In this document: positions 20,219-22,307 of the stretch, piece after piece
Layout: every line of letters starts with the position of its first letter
How positions within the stretch are numbered: the stretch's first letter is position 1
Source: an uncultured Prevotella sp.
Lineage (GTDB): Bacteria; Bacteroidota; Bacteroidia; Bacteroidales; Bacteroidaceae
Reading direction: 5' to 3'
Assembly (NCBI GenBank): GCA_900770845.1
Contig: CAAGLS010000051.1
Coordinates: forward strand, 1-22,307
DNA: 22,307 bases
Translations under genes and position numbers: made by a program
Notes under the pieces: generated by a model
Databases searched by the model: none
What the model was told of the DNA's origin: nothing
What the model saw: the letters and a program-made list of their open reading frames with translations, nothing else

Positions 20219-21007
20219 TCAGATTTCGGCCATCTCCTTGGTGAGCAGACTCTCCAACTCCTCGGCCGAGAGGCGGAGGAGGAACTGGCCCTTGATGGCC
20301 ACGCTGATGTTGCCCGTCTCCTCCGACACGACGATGGCGATGGCGTCGCTCTGCTGTGAGATGCCTAAGGCGGCACGGTGGCGGAGGCCCAGCTCCTTGG
20401 GAATCTTGTCGTCGTGGGAGACGGGCAGCACGCAGCCCGCGGCCTTGATGCGGTGCTTGCTGATGACCATGGCCCCATCGTGGAGCGGCGAGTTCTTGAA
20501 GAAGAGGTTCTCGATGAGACGGTAGCTGACGACACCGTCAATCAGCTGTCCCGCGCTTCCCGTGTCGATGACCTCGTCGAGGGGGATGCTGCGCTCTATC
20601 ACGATCAGCGCGCCCACACGCCCCCGCGACATGTGCATGCAGGCGGTGGTCACGGCCAAGATGTTCTCGTGGTTGGCCTGTGAGCCCTTGCCGCGCGAGC
20701 TGCTGAAGAACCTCACCAGACCGCGCAGCCGCTGGTGGGCGCCGAGCGAATAGAGGAACTTGCGTATCTCCTCCTGGAAGAGGACAATCAGGCCGATGAC
20801 ACCCACCGACACCAACTTGTCCATGATGGCTCCCAAGAGCCGCATCTCCAACACTTGGCTCACGAAGAGCCACACGAGGACAAACACCATGATGCCGATG
20901 AAGACGTTGAGCGAGCGGCTCTCCTTCATCAGCCGGTAGATGTAGAAGAGCATCAGGGCGACAAGTACGATGTCGACGATGTCCTTGATTCCAAATTCGA
21001 AAGGCAT
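20219..21007 (-). CDS. cdaA: Membrane diadenylate cyclase, CdaA/DacA (YbbP) type
   Basis: This 262-residue protein makes the second messenger c-di-AMP from two ATP. Three hydrophobic helices occupy about residues 8-80 (VDIVLVALMLFYIY; VFIGIMVFVLVWLFV; LVSVGVIGLIVLF). The DAC catalytic domain follows at about 95-245, with the DGA motif in SPLHDGAMVIS and the RHR motif in GLRHRAALGIS; both are intact. c-di-AMP usually controls potassium and osmotic balance and cell-wall homeostasis. No CdaR-like partner or glmM is adjacent; instead folP lies upstream on the same strand with a 203-base gap, a pairing I recall from other Bacteroidetes. Confidence 0.93.
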   Translation of the reverse strand: MPFEFGIKDIVDIVLVALMLFYIYRLMKESRSLNVFIGIMVFVLVWLFVSQVLEMRLLGAIMDKLVSVGVIGLIVLFQEEIRKFLYSLGAHQRLRGLVRFFSSSRGKGSQANHENILAVTTACMHMSRGRVGALIVIERSIPLDEVIDTGSAGQLIDGVVSYRLIENLFFKNSPLHDGAMVISKHRIKAAGCVLPVSHDDKIPKELGLRHRAALGISQQSDAIAIVVSEETGNISVAIKGQFLLRLSAEELESLLTKEMAEI

Positions 21008-21031
21008 TCTGTTTGCTTACTTGTAGGGGAG

Positions 21032-21058
21032 CGGGGGCTTGGGCGCGCCCCGCCCCCG
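21032..21058. repeat. GC-rich nested hairpin between folP and cdaA
   Basis: CGGGGGC (21032-21038) pairs with GCCCCCG (21052-21058) around the palindrome GGGCGCGCCC (21041-21050). No T-run on either strand. It may slow or attenuate transcription between folP and cdaA. The rest of the 203-base gap shows nothing recognisable. Confidence 0.5.
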
Positions 21059-21210
21059 GGTTGGGTTACGATGTTCTTAGTATGTGAGGGGCAGCCCCAT
21101 CCGCCTCCGGCATCCCTCAGCGTGGGCCGCCTCGGCTTTCAGGCCATGCCTTTGGTGCGGCTCCAGTGGAGGCTTGCGGCTTGGCGCCTCGGCAGGGGGC
21201 AAGGCCTGGC

Positions 21211-22026
21211 CTATTCCGGCTCTCCGCAGGCAGCCGATTCTGTCATCTTGGTGTAGATCCGGCAAGCCTCCACGGCCGCCCTCACGTCGTGTACGCGCAG
21301 GATGTCGGCCCCCTTGGCCAATGCCAGCGTGTTGACCACTGTTGTGCCGTTGAGCGACTCCTCTGTGGTGATGCCGAGCAGCTGGTGTATCATGCGCTTG
21401 CGGCTGACGCCTATCAGGATGGGCAGCTCGAACACCTTGAGGCGGTCGAGGCCGTTGAGCACGGCGTAGTTCTGGTCCACGTCCTTGCCGAAGCCGAAGC
21501 CCGGGTCGAGGATGATGTCGTTCTGGCCCAAGTCGTGGAGCTTCTCCACGGCCGAGGCCATCGACTTGGCGATGGTCTGCAGGGTGGGCTCCACCGACTG
21601 GAAGATGTAGGGACGGCGCAGCTGCGCCACGGTGGGAAACATGTCGGGGTCGGCGCCTTGGCTCACGTCGTTGATGATGTCGGCGTCGAACTCCTCCACG
21701 GCCATGCGGGCCACATTGGGGCGGAACGTGTCGACCGACACCACGGCGTCGGGCAGCTGCTGGCGCACCACTCTCAGGGCCTGGCGCACGCGCTCCATCT
21801 CCGTGGGCTCGTCGCAGGTGTCGCCGCCGGGGCGCGTGCTGCAGCCGCCGACGTCGATGATTCGCGCGCCCTCGTCCACAATCTGGCGGGCGCGCCGCGC
21901 TATGGCTTCGTCGCCTTGGACGCGGCTCTCGGCATAGAAGGAATCGGGCGTACAGTTCAATACGCCCATCACGATGGGTTGGGCAAGCGACAACAGCTTG
22001 CCGCGTACATTGATGGTTAGTTGCAT
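21211..22026 (-). CDS. folP: Dihydropteroate synthase
   Basis: This 271-residue TIM-barrel enzyme of folate synthesis joins p-aminobenzoate to 6-hydroxymethyl-dihydropterin pyrophosphate; it is the target of sulfonamides. Both pterin-binding signatures are present, VMGVLNCTPDSF and IDVGGCSTRPGG, followed by VVSVDTFRPNVA, ADIINDVSQGAD, DIILDPGFGFGK, LPILIGVSRKRM and the C-terminal LRVHDV. The start at 22026 (MQLTINVRGKLL) gives normal length; the frame continues to 22098, but those Arg-rich codons have no family support. The usual barrel glutamine after DVSQGAD and Lys in GFGFGK are there. It is probably co-transcribed with cdaA downstream. Confidence 0.95.
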   Translation of the reverse strand: MQLTINVRGKLLSLAQPIVMGVLNCTPDSFYAESRVQGDEAIARRARQIVDEGARIIDVGGCSTRPGGDTCDEPTEMERVRQALRVVRQQLPDAVVSVDTFRPNVARMAVEEFDADIINDVSQGADPDMFPTVAQLRRPYIFQSVEPTLQTIAKSMASAVEKLHDLGQNDIILDPGFGFGKDVDQNYAVLNGLDRLKVFELPILIGVSRKRMIHQLLGITTEESLNGTTVVNTLALAKGADILRVHDVRAAVEACRIYTKMTESAACGEPE

Positions 22027-22102
22027 TTGTTTTGTCTTCGTCAAAGTCCCCCTCCTTGCCCTCCGTCGTGCACGGCGGAAGACGCTTGGGGGTAACAACC
22101 TG

Positions 22103-22110
22103 CAAATATA
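22103..22110 (-). promoter_or_regulatory. -7 promoter box of folP
   Basis: The minus strand reads TATATTTG (TAnnTTTG), 76 bases before the folP ATG. A -33 TTG at normal spacing is absent. Confidence 0.5.
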
Positions 22111-22255
22111 GCGATATTAATTGGAATAACCCCTCACTTTCCGAGATTTTTTGAATCCGCCCCTCTGCATGTGCTGACTTCGCCAATAGGGAGTTCAGTT
22201 TGTTGTACCCTCTTTTGAATGAATTTTTGGCACAGCGGATATTTTCCGTGGAATC

Positions 22256-22307
22256 ATGGTAAGTTTATATGTAAAGGGGAAGGAAAATGGTCATGTCCAG
22301 GCTTACG
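22256..22307 (+). CDS. Possible start of a rightward gene (cut by window edge)
   Basis: An ATG at 22256 opens a frame that stays open for 17 codons to the window end (MVSLYVKGKENGHVQAY). No -7 box of TAnnTTTG form is seen upstream, and the fragment is too short to identify. It may be chance. Confidence 0.2.
   Translation, partial: MVSLYVKGKENGHVQAY

Noticed and set aside
21077..22186. Minus-strand frame overlapping folP in another phase (369 codons)
   Set aside because: Extremely Arg/Pro/His-rich with no domain; folP motifs occupy the other frame.

Overview
The window looks like chromosome of a Bacteroidales bacterium, most likely a GC-rich member of the Prevotellaceae. The reasons are: several genes are preceded by the Bacteroidetes -7 promoter element TAnnTTTG; secreted proteins end in type IX secretion (T9SS)-like C-terminal tails; there is a BspA-type leucine-rich-repeat protein, a cleaved-adhesin protein and a TPR/AraC membrane regulator; and housekeeping genes are of Bacteroidetes type (short ManA, dgt, folP next to a CdaA-type cyclase, pta-ackA). 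No tRNA, rRNA, CRISPR or intact insertion sequence was seen.

Layout. Positions 1-135 hold the N-terminus of a secreted or outer-membrane protein reading out of the window. Next is dgt (484-1821). Positions 1822-3081 form an AT-richer island: a gene remnant, two paralogous ~50-residue proteins flanking a DUF6169-like gene, a probable IS66 transposase tail remnant and a strong terminator. manA (3371-4330) follows, its stop codon directly followed by an in-frame 9-bp Ser/Glu-coding tandem repeat. A leftward pair (7713 to 4445) encodes an Omp28-like secreted protein and an Asp-box (BNR) protein. Positions 7714-9097 are a 1.4-kb repeat-rich gap without a credible gene. A rightward group (9098-15936) has a TPR/transmembrane/AraC regulator, a BspA-type LRR protein and a 1221-residue multi-jelly-roll adhesin-like protein. 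Convergent to it is a GH28-like beta-helix protein (17259 to 15955). The right end is leftward housekeeping: pta then ackA (acetyl-CoA to acetate plus ATP), with a cluster of REP-like hairpins between them, and folP then cdaA.

How parts may work together. The surface-protein genes surrounding the TPR/AraC regulator suggest a locus for host or polysaccharide interaction, exported by Sec and probably T9SS; this is inference from context. The most unusual content is non-coding: several families of dispersed palindromic repeats whose hairpin arms differ between copies while base pairing is kept. One family resembles REP/BIME elements with a GTAG foot and clusters in the pta-ackA gap.
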